Positions 54,191-61,969 of a stretch of 64,000 nt of DNA are shown here, piece after piece. The notes below the pieces were generated by a model. It saw only the letters and a program-made list of their open reading frames with translations, had not been told where the DNA came from and made no database searches. The stretch spans positions 2,232,001-2,296,000 of the forward strand of contig CAVTQY010000001.1 in assembly GCA_963736975.1 (NCBI GenBank). The letters are read 5' to 3'. The position numbers and the translations under genes were made by a program. The stretch is from CAVTQY01 sp963736975 (GTDB lineage: Bacteria > Pseudomonadota > Alphaproteobacteria > Acetobacterales > Acetobacteraceae). Every line of letters begins with the position of its first letter. Position 1 is the stretch's first letter.

Positions 54191-55476
54191 CGCCGCGACC
54201 GGCCCAGGGCCGCACCGCCGGCAAAACGCGCGCGCGCGCCCAGTGCCTCCTCAATGCGCAACGCCTCGTTCCATTTCGCCATGCGCTCACCGCGGGCGAA
54301 ACTGCCGACCTTGAGCTGACCGACACCCCAGCCGACCGCCAGATGCACGATGGTCGTGTCCTCGGTCTCGCCGGAGCGCGCCGAGACGATGCCGGCAAAG
54401 TTGGATTGCCGGGCGGCTTCCCAGGCCTCGCGCGTTTCCGTCAGCGTGCCCCGCTGGTTGGGCTTCAGCAGTACCGCATTGACGCTGCCACGATGCGCTG
54501 CTTCACGCACCCGCAAAGCTTGGCTGACAAGGAAGTCGTCGCCGACCACCTGCACGCGCGCGCCGACCTCGCGGGTGAAGGCGGCGAACCCGACATCGTC
54601 ATCCTCGCCCAGCGGATCCTCGATCGAGGCGATGGGATAGGTCTTCACCCAGCCCGACAACAGGCGGATCAGCCCTTCGCTGTCCAGCTCGCGATTTTCC
54701 AGCACCAGCCGGTATTTGCCGCCGCGGCCGAAATTGGTGGCGGCAATATCGAGCGCGATGGCGACCTCGCTGCCCGGCTTGAACCCGGCGCGTTCGATCG
54801 CCCGCACCAGCGTCTCGATGGCCTGTTCGTTGGTTGTGAAAGCGGGCCACCAGCCGCCCTCGTCGGCAACGCCGGCGAGCTGCCCGGCTTCGACCATCAG
54901 CGCGCCGGCCGCGCGGTACACCTCGGCGGTCCAGTCGAGCGCCTCGGCGAAGGAACCGGCGGCCGGGCAGACGACAAGAAAATCCTGGATATCGACCCGC
55001 TGCCCGGCATGCGCGCCGCCGCCGAAAATCTGGATCTGCGGCAGCGGCAAGGTGATCGCATCGGCGCCCCCGAGATGGCGATACAGCGGCTCGCCGGCGG
55101 AGGCAGCCACAGCATGTGCCGCCGCCATGGACACAGCGAGCAGCGCGTTGGCGCCGAGCCGCGATTTGCTCGGCGTGCCGTCGAGCGCAGCTAACTTACC
55201 GTCGAGCTCCGCCTGGTCGGCGGCATCGAGACCGACGATCGCTCGGGCAATTTCGGTGTTCACATGTGCGACTGCCCGCGTCACATCATAGCCGCCGAAT
55301 TTTTCCCCTCCATCGCGCAGGTCGAGGGCCTCGCCGGTACCCGTGGAGGCACCGGCCGGCGCCATGCCGCGCCCGACAGCACCGTCTTCCAGCAACACGT
55401 CGGCCTCAACAGTGGGACGCCCGCGGCTGTCCCAAACGCGGCGGCCATGCACGAACGCAATCCGCGTGTCGCTCAT
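54187..55476 (-). CDS. Enolase-family protein, atypical paralogue
   Basis: This 429-residue enolase homologue starts MSDTRIAFVHGRRVWDSRGR. It keeps the Mg ligands (ALDIAATNF, SIEDPLGEDDDV, VVGDDFLVSQ), the lysines (VLLKPNQRGTLTE near 335 and GQLKVGSFARGERMAKWNEA), and GVADEGGWWP with the general-acid Glu. Two conserved sites differ: HADNNVDIQEF is HAGQRVDIQDF (Glu to Asp), and SHRSGETED is SARSGETED (His to Ala). It is therefore probably not the housekeeping enolase. TGATG links it to the kinase gene upstream, and GTGA to the dehydrogenase downstream. Confidence 0.88.
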   Translation of the reverse strand: MSDTRIAFVHGRRVWDSRGRPTVEADVLLEDGAVGRGMAPAGASTGTGEALDLRDGGEKFGGYDVTRAVAHVNTEIARAIVGLDAADQAELDGKLAALDGTPSKSRLGANALLAVSMAAAHAVAASAGEPLYRHLGGADAITLPLPQIQIFGGGAHAGQRVDIQDFLVVCPAAGSFAEALDWTAEVYRAAGALMVEAGQLAGVADEGGWWPAFTTNEQAIETLVRAIERAGFKPGSEVAIALDIAATNFGRGGKYRLVLENRELDSEGLIRLLSGWVKTYPIASIEDPLGEDDDVGFAAFTREVGARVQVVGDDFLVSQALRVREAAHRGSVNAVLLKPNQRGTLTETREAWEAARQSNFAGIVSARSGETEDTTIVHLAVGWGVGQLKVGSFARGERMAKWNEALRIEEALGARARFAGGAALGRSRR

Positions 55477-56492
55477 CAAATTCCCCCTGCCCCAATCAGT
55501 TCGTTCGTCCATGCCTCTCGGACCATGCCAAGCCGATCGACGGGCGACGCCAACAATGCGCGCGCGGTGCGGCGAACCCGGTTCTTATCCCGCTCGTCCG
55601 TGATGTATTCGACCGGCGATTTTCCATCTACCCGGGCGAGGAGCAGACCAGGGAGTAAATGTGCGGCACGCGCTTCGAGCAGGCCGCCCGCCTCCCAGTC
55701 CACTTCGGTCAGATAAAATTCTGCCAGCGCGTCGAAGCAGGCCAGAAAGCCGTCGCGAGCGGCAGGGGTCCACAGGCATTTCAGCAAGAGGTGATTGAGG
55801 CAGAAGGCTAGGTCGAATGCAGGGTCGCCCCACCAGGCGCATTCCGCATCGAGGAAGACCGGCCCGCCCGGACCGGCCAGGATGTTCTTCGGGCTGACAT
55901 CTCCGTGCACCAGCGCGTGCTTGTTCGCCTGGGTGGCCGCCACGAGTGCATTCAATGCCCTGGCGCGGTCCGGATGGGCTCGCGCCGTCGCGACCAGATA
56001 GGGCTCGAGGCGAATGGCGTAGAAAATATCGTCGGTCGGAAATTCGGCACGTGTCGCGGGATCCGCGGCGGTGGCGGCATGGATGCGCGCCAGGCTGGCG
56101 GCGACGTGTGCGGCGAAACCAGGGTCGGCGCGGCCATCGCGAAGCTGCGTTTTCCATAGAGGATAGGCATCCGGCGGCAGGTACTGCATCGCCAGCGCGC
56201 CGGTCGCTTCGTCCTGGCCCAGCAATCGCGGTGCCGCGTAGGGAATGGCGGCGTTGGCGCGCTGCATCCAGCGCGCCTCGTACAGGTTGCGAGAGACCGG
56301 GGCGCGCCAATCAGCGGCAACACGCAGTTGCGGCAGGGCGCGCTTCACGCAGACCGGCCCGGAGGGCAGGTCGATCCGCCAGATATCGGATGAGACGCCC
56401 CCGGTCATGCGTTCGCCGGTGAGCGCGTAGCCCGGTGAAAGCAGGCCCATCCGCGCCAGCGCCGCGGTGATCTCGGCCGGCGGTTCGCTCAT
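55476..56492 (-). CDS. APH-family phosphotransferase (small-molecule kinase)
   Basis: This 338-residue kinase has the aminoglycoside-phosphotransferase/choline-kinase fold. It shows an N-terminal lobe with MTGGVSSDIWRIDL and VCVKRALPQL carrying the ATP-site lysine, the catalytic loop HALVHGDVSPKNILAG near 190-205, and the metal motif VFLDAECAWWGDPAFDLAF near 212. Family members phosphorylate hydroxyls of small metabolites. As first gene of a coupled operon with an enolase-like protein and a 2-hydroxyacid dehydrogenase, it may phosphorylate a hydroxyacid, which is an inference. TTG 56498 is a less likely start. Confidence 0.82.
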   Translation of the reverse strand: MSEPPAEITAALARMGLLSPGYALTGERMTGGVSSDIWRIDLPSGPVCVKRALPQLRVAADWRAPVSRNLYEARWMQRANAAIPYAAPRLLGQDEATGALAMQYLPPDAYPLWKTQLRDGRADPGFAAHVAASLARIHAATAADPATRAEFPTDDIFYAIRLEPYLVATARAHPDRARALNALVAATQANKHALVHGDVSPKNILAGPGGPVFLDAECAWWGDPAFDLAFCLNHLLLKCLWTPAARDGFLACFDALAEFYLTEVDWEAGGLLEARAAHLLPGLLLARVDGKSPVEYITDERDKNRVRRTARALLASPVDRLGMVREAWTNELIGAGGI

Positions 56493-56571
56493 CGCCAATC
56501 GACGCGGGCGGGGAAGCTGTCGTATGAGGCACCCACAATGAGCCTCGCGGTGCTGCGCCCCCTCCTCCTGA

Positions 56572-56594
56572 CCCCCTCCCGCAAGAGGAGGGGG
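56572..56594 (+). promoter_or_regulatory. Hairpin covering the CoA-transferase ribosome site
   Basis: CCCCCTCC (56572-56579) pairs perfectly with GGAGGGGG (56587-56594) across a 7-base loop. The right arm contains the GGAGG that would serve the ATG at 56603, so translation may be reduced when the stem forms. The sequence also resembles a short CCCTCCCGC...GAGGGGG intergenic palindrome, so the effect may be incidental. Confidence 0.5.
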
Positions 56595-56602
56595 GATGGC
56601 GT

Positions 56603-57724
56603 ATGAAGCCGCTGCAAGCCTTGCTGGTCGTCTCGTTGGAGCAGGCGGTAGCCGCCCCTTATGCGTCCTCGCGGCTGGCCGATGCCGGGGCGCGAGTGAT
56701 CAAGGTGGAGCGCGCCCAAGGCGATTTTGCCCGCGCCTACGACAGCGTGGCCAACGGGCTTTCCAGCTATTTCGTCTGGCTCAACCGCGGCAAGGAAAGC
56801 CTCACCGCCGACATCAAGGATCCGGATGACGCGGCGCTGCTGCACCGGATCATCGCCCAGGCGGATGTTTTCATCCAGAACCTCGCGCCTGGCGCCGCCG
56901 CGCGTGCCGGGTTCGGCAGCGACGCCCTGCGCGCGCGCCATGACCGGCTGATCACCGTCGATATCTCCGGCTACGGCGACACCGGCGAGTATGCGACGAT
57001 GAAAGCTTATGACCTGCTGGTGCAGGCGGAATCCGGGCTTGCCATGATCACCGGGCACCCGGCCGGCCCTGGCCGGGTCGGCGTCTCGGCCTGCGACATC
57101 GCCTGCGGCATGGCTGCGCATGCGGGCATCCTTGAGGCGCTGATCGAACGTGGCAAGACCAGCCGCGGCAAGGGGCTGAAGGTCAGCCTATTCGACGGAA
57201 TGGCCGACTGGATGACCGTACCACTGCTCTTCTACGAGGGCACCGGACGGGCCCCGGAACGCCTGGGGCTCGCCCACCCGTCCATCTGCCCCTATGGTGC
57301 TTTCGCTCTGGCCGATCGCTCGCTGGTGCTAATCGCCGTCCAGAACGAGCGCGAATGGGCGGATTTCTGCGCCCGCTTCTTGCACGAACCCGACCTGCCA
57401 CGGCGCCCGGGCTTCGATCTCAATGTCAACCGCGTCGCCAACCGCGCCGAGGTGGACGGCCATATCGCCACGGTGTTCCGCCAGCTCACCCGAGAGGAGG
57501 CTGCGGATCGGTTGCGTGTGGCCAACACGGCCTTCGGCTTCGTCAACGATGTGACAGCCTTCGCGCGCCACAAGGCGCTGCGCCGCACGACGGTTGACAC
57601 CCCCAACGGCCCGGTTTCCCTGGCCGCTCCGCCCGTCATTGCCTCGGACGGAGCGCGCACGCTCCGGCCGGTACCCGCGCTCGGCGAACATACCGCCGCC
57701 ATCCGGGCCGAATTCGCGGCCTGA
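56603..57724 (+). CDS. CaiB/BaiF-type (class III) CoA-transferase
   Basis: The 373-residue enzyme moves CoA between acids by an aspartyl-CoA intermediate. Visible marks are LVVSLEQAVAAPYASSRLAD near 8-27, ARVIKVERAQGDFARAYD, VWLNRGKESLTADIKDPDD, FIQNLAPGAAARAGFGSDAL, and the catalytic Asp in MKAYDLLVQAESGLAMITGH near 135. VGVSACDIACGMAAHAGILE follows. It is divergent from the kinase/enolase operon and 8 or more codons upstream of kup. The acyl substrate is unknown. Confidence 0.9.
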   Translation: MKPLQALLVVSLEQAVAAPYASSRLADAGARVIKVERAQGDFARAYDSVANGLSSYFVWLNRGKESLTADIKDPDDAALLHRIIAQADVFIQNLAPGAAARAGFGSDALRARHDRLITVDISGYGDTGEYATMKAYDLLVQAESGLAMITGHPAGPGRVGVSACDIACGMAAHAGILEALIERGKTSRGKGLKVSLFDGMADWMTVPLLFYEGTGRAPERLGLAHPSICPYGAFALADRSLVLIAVQNEREWADFCARFLHEPDLPRRPGFDLNVNRVANRAEVDGHIATVFRQLTREEAADRLRVANTAFGFVNDVTAFARHKALRRTTVDTPNGPVSLAAPPVIASDGARTLRPVPALGEHTAAIRAEFAA

Positions 57725-57813
57725 CCGCGAGGATGCGCAACCGCCAGCCCCGCGGTTCGCTTGTCTCAGCGCAGAGCGGGGCGTATCCGTCCGCGGCTTC
57801 GATGAAGGGGAGA

Positions 57814-59710
57814 ATGATGTCCGGGGCGGCTGTCGCGGCCACGCAGCGCCGGCGCGCACCGGAACTCAGCATGCTGCTGGCGGTGCTCGGCGTGGTTTAC
57901 GGCGACATCGGCACGAGCCCCCTCTATGCCTTCAAAGCCAGCCTGATACTGTTCAAGGATGTGCGGATCTCCGACACCGAGATCCTGGGCATCCTCTCCC
58001 TGATCTTCTGGTCGCTGATCCTGATCGTGACGGTGAAATACGTCATGCTGGTGATGCGCGCCGACAACCGGGGTGAGGGCGGCATCCTGGCACTCATGGC
58101 GCTGGCCCAGCGCGTCTGCGTCAGCCCTGCCATGCGCGCCACTGTCGGGCTTGTGGGCATCGCCGGTGCCTGTTTGTTCTTCGGCGACGGCGTCATCACA
58201 CCGGCGATTTCGGTCCTCTCCGCGGTCGAGGGCCTGGAGGTCTCCGCGCCGGGGCTCAAGGAGTACGTCCTCCCGATCAGCGCCGTGGTGATCATTGGCC
58301 TGTTCGCCGTCCAGTACCCGCGGCACCGGCAGCGTCGGGCGCCTGTTCGGGCCGATCATGGCGGTGTGGTTCATCGCCATCGCGGCACTCGGGATGGGCC
58401 AGCTCATCGTGCACCCCTACGTGTTGCTGGCGCTCTCGCCCGGTTATGCGGTGGCGCTCTGCGCCGAATACAAGGCTATGGCGTTCATCGTCCTGGGCGC
58501 GGTGGTGCTGTGCGTGACCGGTGCCGAAGCGCTGTATGCCGATATGGGACATTTCGGCGCCCACCCGATCCGGCTGAGCTGGACCTGGTTCGTGTTGCCG
58601 GCGCTGGTGCTCAACTATTTCGGCCAGGGAGCGCTGATCGTCGGTCATCCGGCCGCATTGGACAATCCGTTCTTCCGGATGGGACCGAACTGGTGCCGCC
58701 TGCCGCTCGTCCTGCTCGCCACGCTGGCGACCATCATCGCAAGCCAGGCGGTGATCTCAGGCGCCTACTCCGTGACGCGCCAATGCATGCAACTCGGCTT
58801 TCTGCCCCGCATGACCGTGCGCCACACCAGCCCGCGCGAAGAGGGGCAGATTTACGTGCCCCAGGTGAACCTGGCGCTCGCGGTCGGCGTGCTCCTGCTG
58901 GTGTTCGGCTTCAAGACCAGCAACAACTTGGCTTCCGCTTACGGCATCGCGGTCACCGGCACGTTCCTGTGCACCTGCGTGCTCGCCACCGTGGTGTTCC
59001 GCCGACAGTTCCACTGGCCACGCGCCGCCGCTCTCGGCGTGTTCGGCTTCTTCTTCGCCATCGATTTCGTGTTTTTCGCCGCCAACACGATGAAGGTGAT
59101 CGAAGGCGGCTGGGTGCCGCTGGTGTTCGGTCTGTCGCTCATGGCCCTGATGACATCGTGGAAACGGGGCCGAGACCTGCTGCTCGCCCGTTGGCGGCAG
59201 GACAGCCTACCCCTGGCGTCCTTCCTGGCGCGGCTGCCGCAGTCACGCACTGTGCGGGTTCCAGGATTGGCGGTGTTCCTGACCGGCAACCCGGATTACG
59301 TCCCGGCCTCATTGCTGCACAATCTCAAACACAACAAGGTGCTGCACGAGCGCGTTCTGTTCCTGACCGTGCAGAACCTCGACGTGCCGGAGATCGAGCC
59401 GGAGCGCCGGATCGAGACACAGGAACTGGCCACGGGCATCCATCGCGTGATTCTGCGGTACGGGTTCATGGAAAGCCCGAACATCCCGCGTGAACTGGAA
59501 TCGCTAAACGATCGTGGGGTGAAGTTCGACGCAATGCAGGCCAGCTATTTTCTCGGCCGCGATGTCATGGTGCCGGCGCATGCCCCCAAACTGTCGCTGT
59601 GGCGACGCTGGCTGTTCCTGGTGATGGCGCGCAATGCGGTACCAGCGACCGAATTCTTCCGCATTCCGTCCGACCGGGTAGTGGAACTGGGTGTCCGGGT
59701 GGCGATTTAA
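57814..59710 (+). pseudogene. kup: Low-affinity potassium transporter Kup, frameshifted
   Basis: AAGGGGAGA precedes ATGATG at 57814-57819. The first frame gives VLGVVYGDIGTSPLYAFKAS, the Kup signature, then RADNRGEGGILALMAL and FFGDGVITPAISVLSAVEGL. After an extra C in a CCC run (58317-58319) the second frame gives RGTGSVGRLFGPIMAVWF to the end, with ADMGHFGAHPIRLSW, LNYFGQGAL, ISGAYSVTRQCMQLGFLP and the cytoplasmic tail ending RVAI. Restored length is about 631 residues with 12 membrane helices. It would import K+ with H+. No other damage is seen. Confidence 0.92.
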
Positions 59711-59715
59711 GGGTC

Positions 59716-60105
59716 ATGTCCGAATCCCGCTTATGGCGAGTAACGGCGCTGCTGATCCGCGCACCTGAACTGCCCGCCGGCGATACGCGCTGTGGCATCG
59801 AGCTCGACCTTTGCCTGACGCCGCGCGGCGAACCGGACCCGGCCGCCGGCGACACAGAGGCGGCTTGGCGGGTGCGGCGGTTCTGGCGCGATCGGCCCGA
59901 TTGGCATGGCTTTCTTGTGCCCCTTGATAACGGATGGGGGTTGCGCGGCCACAGCGACCCGGACGAGCCGCTGCGTGTGATTGAGGGCCGCAGCTTCCGA
60001 CCGGGAGAATACTTGACCTTGCGGCGCCCCAACGGCGAGGAATTGCTGTTCCGCATCGTCAGCGTATTGGCGCGAGAACCATCGCAGGCCATGACGCGTT
60101 CGTAA
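59716..60105 (+). CDS. Conserved-looking hypothetical protein
   Basis: A 129-residue soluble protein starts 5 bases after the kup stop, so it is probably co-transcribed. Features are SRLWRVTALLIRAPE, FLVPLDNGWGLRGHSD, GRSFRPGEYLTLRRPNGEEL and FRIVSVLARE, suggesting a small beta-barrel. No signal peptide or known motif is present. I do not recognise the family. A link to potassium homeostasis would rest on position only. Confidence 0.6.
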   Translation: MSESRLWRVTALLIRAPELPAGDTRCGIELDLCLTPRGEPDPAAGDTEAAWRVRRFWRDRPDWHGFLVPLDNGWGLRGHSDPDEPLRVIEGRSFRPGEYLTLRRPNGEELLFRIVSVLAREPSQAMTRS

Positions 60106-60407
60106 TTTGCCGGCATCGGTGGTGTGAGAGTAGCGAAACCAAACTGGCCTTTGTGCCGTTGCAGACAATGCCGACGGGATCGGGTCGAATGAAAAACGGC
60201 CAGCGAACCTCGCGATTTCGTGAGCCGATCGCCACAGACCCTTGTTCCATAGGCAATTCGGCCGCGGCACGATGGACAGGTAAACCGATTGCGAGTCACG
60301 AAACCAAAAGATCGCGTCGCGTTCGATTCAAAAGCAAAAGGCGATCTGCGGTCAGCCTCCGCTGCTAGGGGGAGCAAGGCTGGCGCAGGCGGAAGAAAGG
60401 GTCTGAC
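60106..60407. other. Gene-free region upstream of marR
   Basis: These 302 bases are less GC-rich than their surroundings and have no supported coding frame. They should contain the promoter of the downstream marR-msrC-hdeD set. GGAAGAAAGGG near the 3' end is the marR ribosome site. I see no clear palindrome or terminator. Confidence 0.45.
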
Positions 60408-60821
60408 ATGAATGCTTCCAATCCGGATGTGAACGACGGCCTTGCCACGGTTCTGCGCACCACGATCGTGGAGTTGGTCCGCCGCGACGGGCCCGATCTT
60501 TCGGCGCGCCAACTGAGCGTGTTCCTGACTTGCTATTTGGAAACCGACGCGCAAACGGTTCGCGGCTTGGCCGCGCGGCTCGGCGTTTCCAAGCCGGCGA
60601 TCACGCGCGCGCTCGATCGGTTGACCGAGTTCGATCTGGTAAAACGCAAGATCGACCCAATGGACCGTCGCAGCGTGCTGGTACAGCGGACCCCGGCCGG
60701 GATGACTTTCCTGCGCGAGTTGCGCAACATCTTGCGCGACGCTGCGGCGGGCCTGAAGCTCGGCACGGACGCGGCCGCTCAAGGGCGGGCCCGTACGCAC
60801 GAGTTGCGCGCGGCCCACTAG
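60408..60821 (+). CDS. MarR family transcriptional regulator
   Basis: The 137-residue winged-helix protein has LSARQLSVFLTCYLE, the recognition helix VRGLAARLGVSKPAITRALD near 58-77, and the wing KRKIDPMDRRSVLVQRTPAG near 83-102 with the DxRS/R pattern. It is compact, with short dimerisation helices, and there are no sensing cysteines in the core. Positioned upstream of a methionine-sulfoxide reductase and HdeD, it may respond to stress, which is an inference. Confidence 0.85.
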   Translation: MNASNPDVNDGLATVLRTTIVELVRRDGPDLSARQLSVFLTCYLETDAQTVRGLAARLGVSKPAITRALDRLTEFDLVKRKIDPMDRRSVLVQRTPAGMTFLRELRNILRDAAAGLKLGTDAAAQGRARTHELRAAH

Positions 60822-60864
60822 CGATCCATCGGCAGTGCGCGACGGGACGGCCTCGGCTCCATGG

Positions 60865-61341
60865 ATGACCGGGGCGCCGCGCCAGGAAAAGGTGGCCTAC
60901 GACGAGTTGGCGGCCGCGCTTGAAGCGTTGCTTACCGGCGAGACCGATCCCACCGCCAATGCTGCGAACGCAGTTGCGGCGATCTATTACAGCCTGCCCG
61001 CGCTGAACTGGGCCGGCGTTTACCATCTACGAGGCGCAGAGCTGGTCCTCGGGCCGTTCCAAGGACTGCCTGCCTGCGTACGCATCCCGCTCGGTCGGGG
61101 CGTCTGCGGCACGGCCGCGCTCGAGCGGCGCTCGATCCTGGTGCCGGATGTCGAGTGCTTTCCCGCTCACATCGCCTGCGACACGGCATCGCGTTCGGAG
61201 CTGGTTACACCGCTGATGCGCGACGGACAGGTGCTCGGCGTCCTGGATCTCGACAGCCCGGAACCGGGGCGCTTCGACACCGCCGATCAAGCCGGCTGCG
61301 AACGGCTGGCGGCAATCATCGCCCACCATCTCCCCGGTTGA
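60865..61341 (+). CDS. msrC: Free methionine-(R)-sulfoxide reductase (GAF domain)
   Basis: The GAF-fold enzyme has 158 residues from ATG 60865 (an in-frame GTG lies at 60835) and reduces free Met-R-sulfoxide. It has KVAYDELAAALEALLTGETD, ALNWAGVYHLRGAELVLGPF, and the fRMsr cysteines in LPACVRIPLGRGVCGTAA near 74-91 and FPAHIACDTASRSELVTPL near 108-120. VLGVLDLDSPEPGRFD follows. The cysteine spacing matches the active family rather than a sensor GAF. It belongs to the oxidative-stress repair pool. Confidence 0.88.
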   Translation: MTGAPRQEKVAYDELAAALEALLTGETDPTANAANAVAAIYYSLPALNWAGVYHLRGAELVLGPFQGLPACVRIPLGRGVCGTAALERRSILVPDVECFPAHIACDTASRSELVTPLMRDGQVLGVLDLDSPEPGRFDTADQAGCERLAAIIAHHLPG

Positions 61342-61398
61342 CGGCCGCAGCCTCCCCTGGCCACCTTCTGCGCTCACGAGCATGGGAGGATTTGGGGC

Positions 61399-61953
61399 AT
61401 GAGCGACACGCCAATGAGCCGAGGTTTGGCGACGCGGCCTCGTACCGGCTGGGGTTGGTTCGTGGCTCTCGGCGTCATCATGATGCTGCTAGGAGTGTTC
61501 GCGTGGTTCGACGTGATCGCGGTTACTCTGGCGGGCACCATATTCATCGGCGCGATGCTGCTGGTCGGCGGCGTCGTCCAGGTCGCCCATGCGTTCATGG
61601 ACCGCGCATGGGGTGGCTTCGCCCTGCAACTGCTGGCCGGCATCCTGTATGTGATCGGCGGGCTGCTGATTATGGCCGAGCCGATCCGTGGTGCCCTCGT
61701 CATCACCATCCTGGTCGCCGCGGTGATGATTGTCGGCGGCATCACGCGAATCATTATGTCGGTGCGCCACTGGCATGTGGGCGGCTCGGGTCTGCTGCTG
61801 ATCGGCGGAGTGATCAGCGCCATCGTCGGTGTCGCGCTTTATCTGACGTTGCCCTGGTCCGGCCTCTGGGTCGTGGGCACTCTGATCGCCGTCGAGCTGA
61901 TCTTCCACGGCGCAGCCTGGTTCGAGTTCGGACTGGCCCTACGGCGGCGGTAG
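61399..61953 (+). CDS. hdeD: HdeD family acid-resistance membrane protein
   Basis: The 184-residue inner-membrane protein has six helices with the family's internal repeat, e.g. WFVALGVIMMLLGVFAWFDV, GTIFIGAMLLVGGVVQVAHA, LQLLAGILYVIGGLLIMAEP and LLLIGGVISAIVGVALYLTL. RHWHVGGSG separates the two halves. GGGAGGATTTGGGGC precedes the ATG. HdeD proteins are linked to acid tolerance, though their mechanism is unclear. It is convergent with the fatty-acid oxidation gene. Confidence 0.9.
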   Translation: MSDTPMSRGLATRPRTGWGWFVALGVIMMLLGVFAWFDVIAVTLAGTIFIGAMLLVGGVVQVAHAFMDRAWGGFALQLLAGILYVIGGLLIMAEPIRGALVITILVAAVMIVGGITRIIMSVRHWHVGGSGLLLIGGVISAIVGVALYLTLPWSGLWVVGTLIAVELIFHGAAWFEFGLALRRR

Positions 61954-61969
61954 CGGAGGTCCCGGCCGG

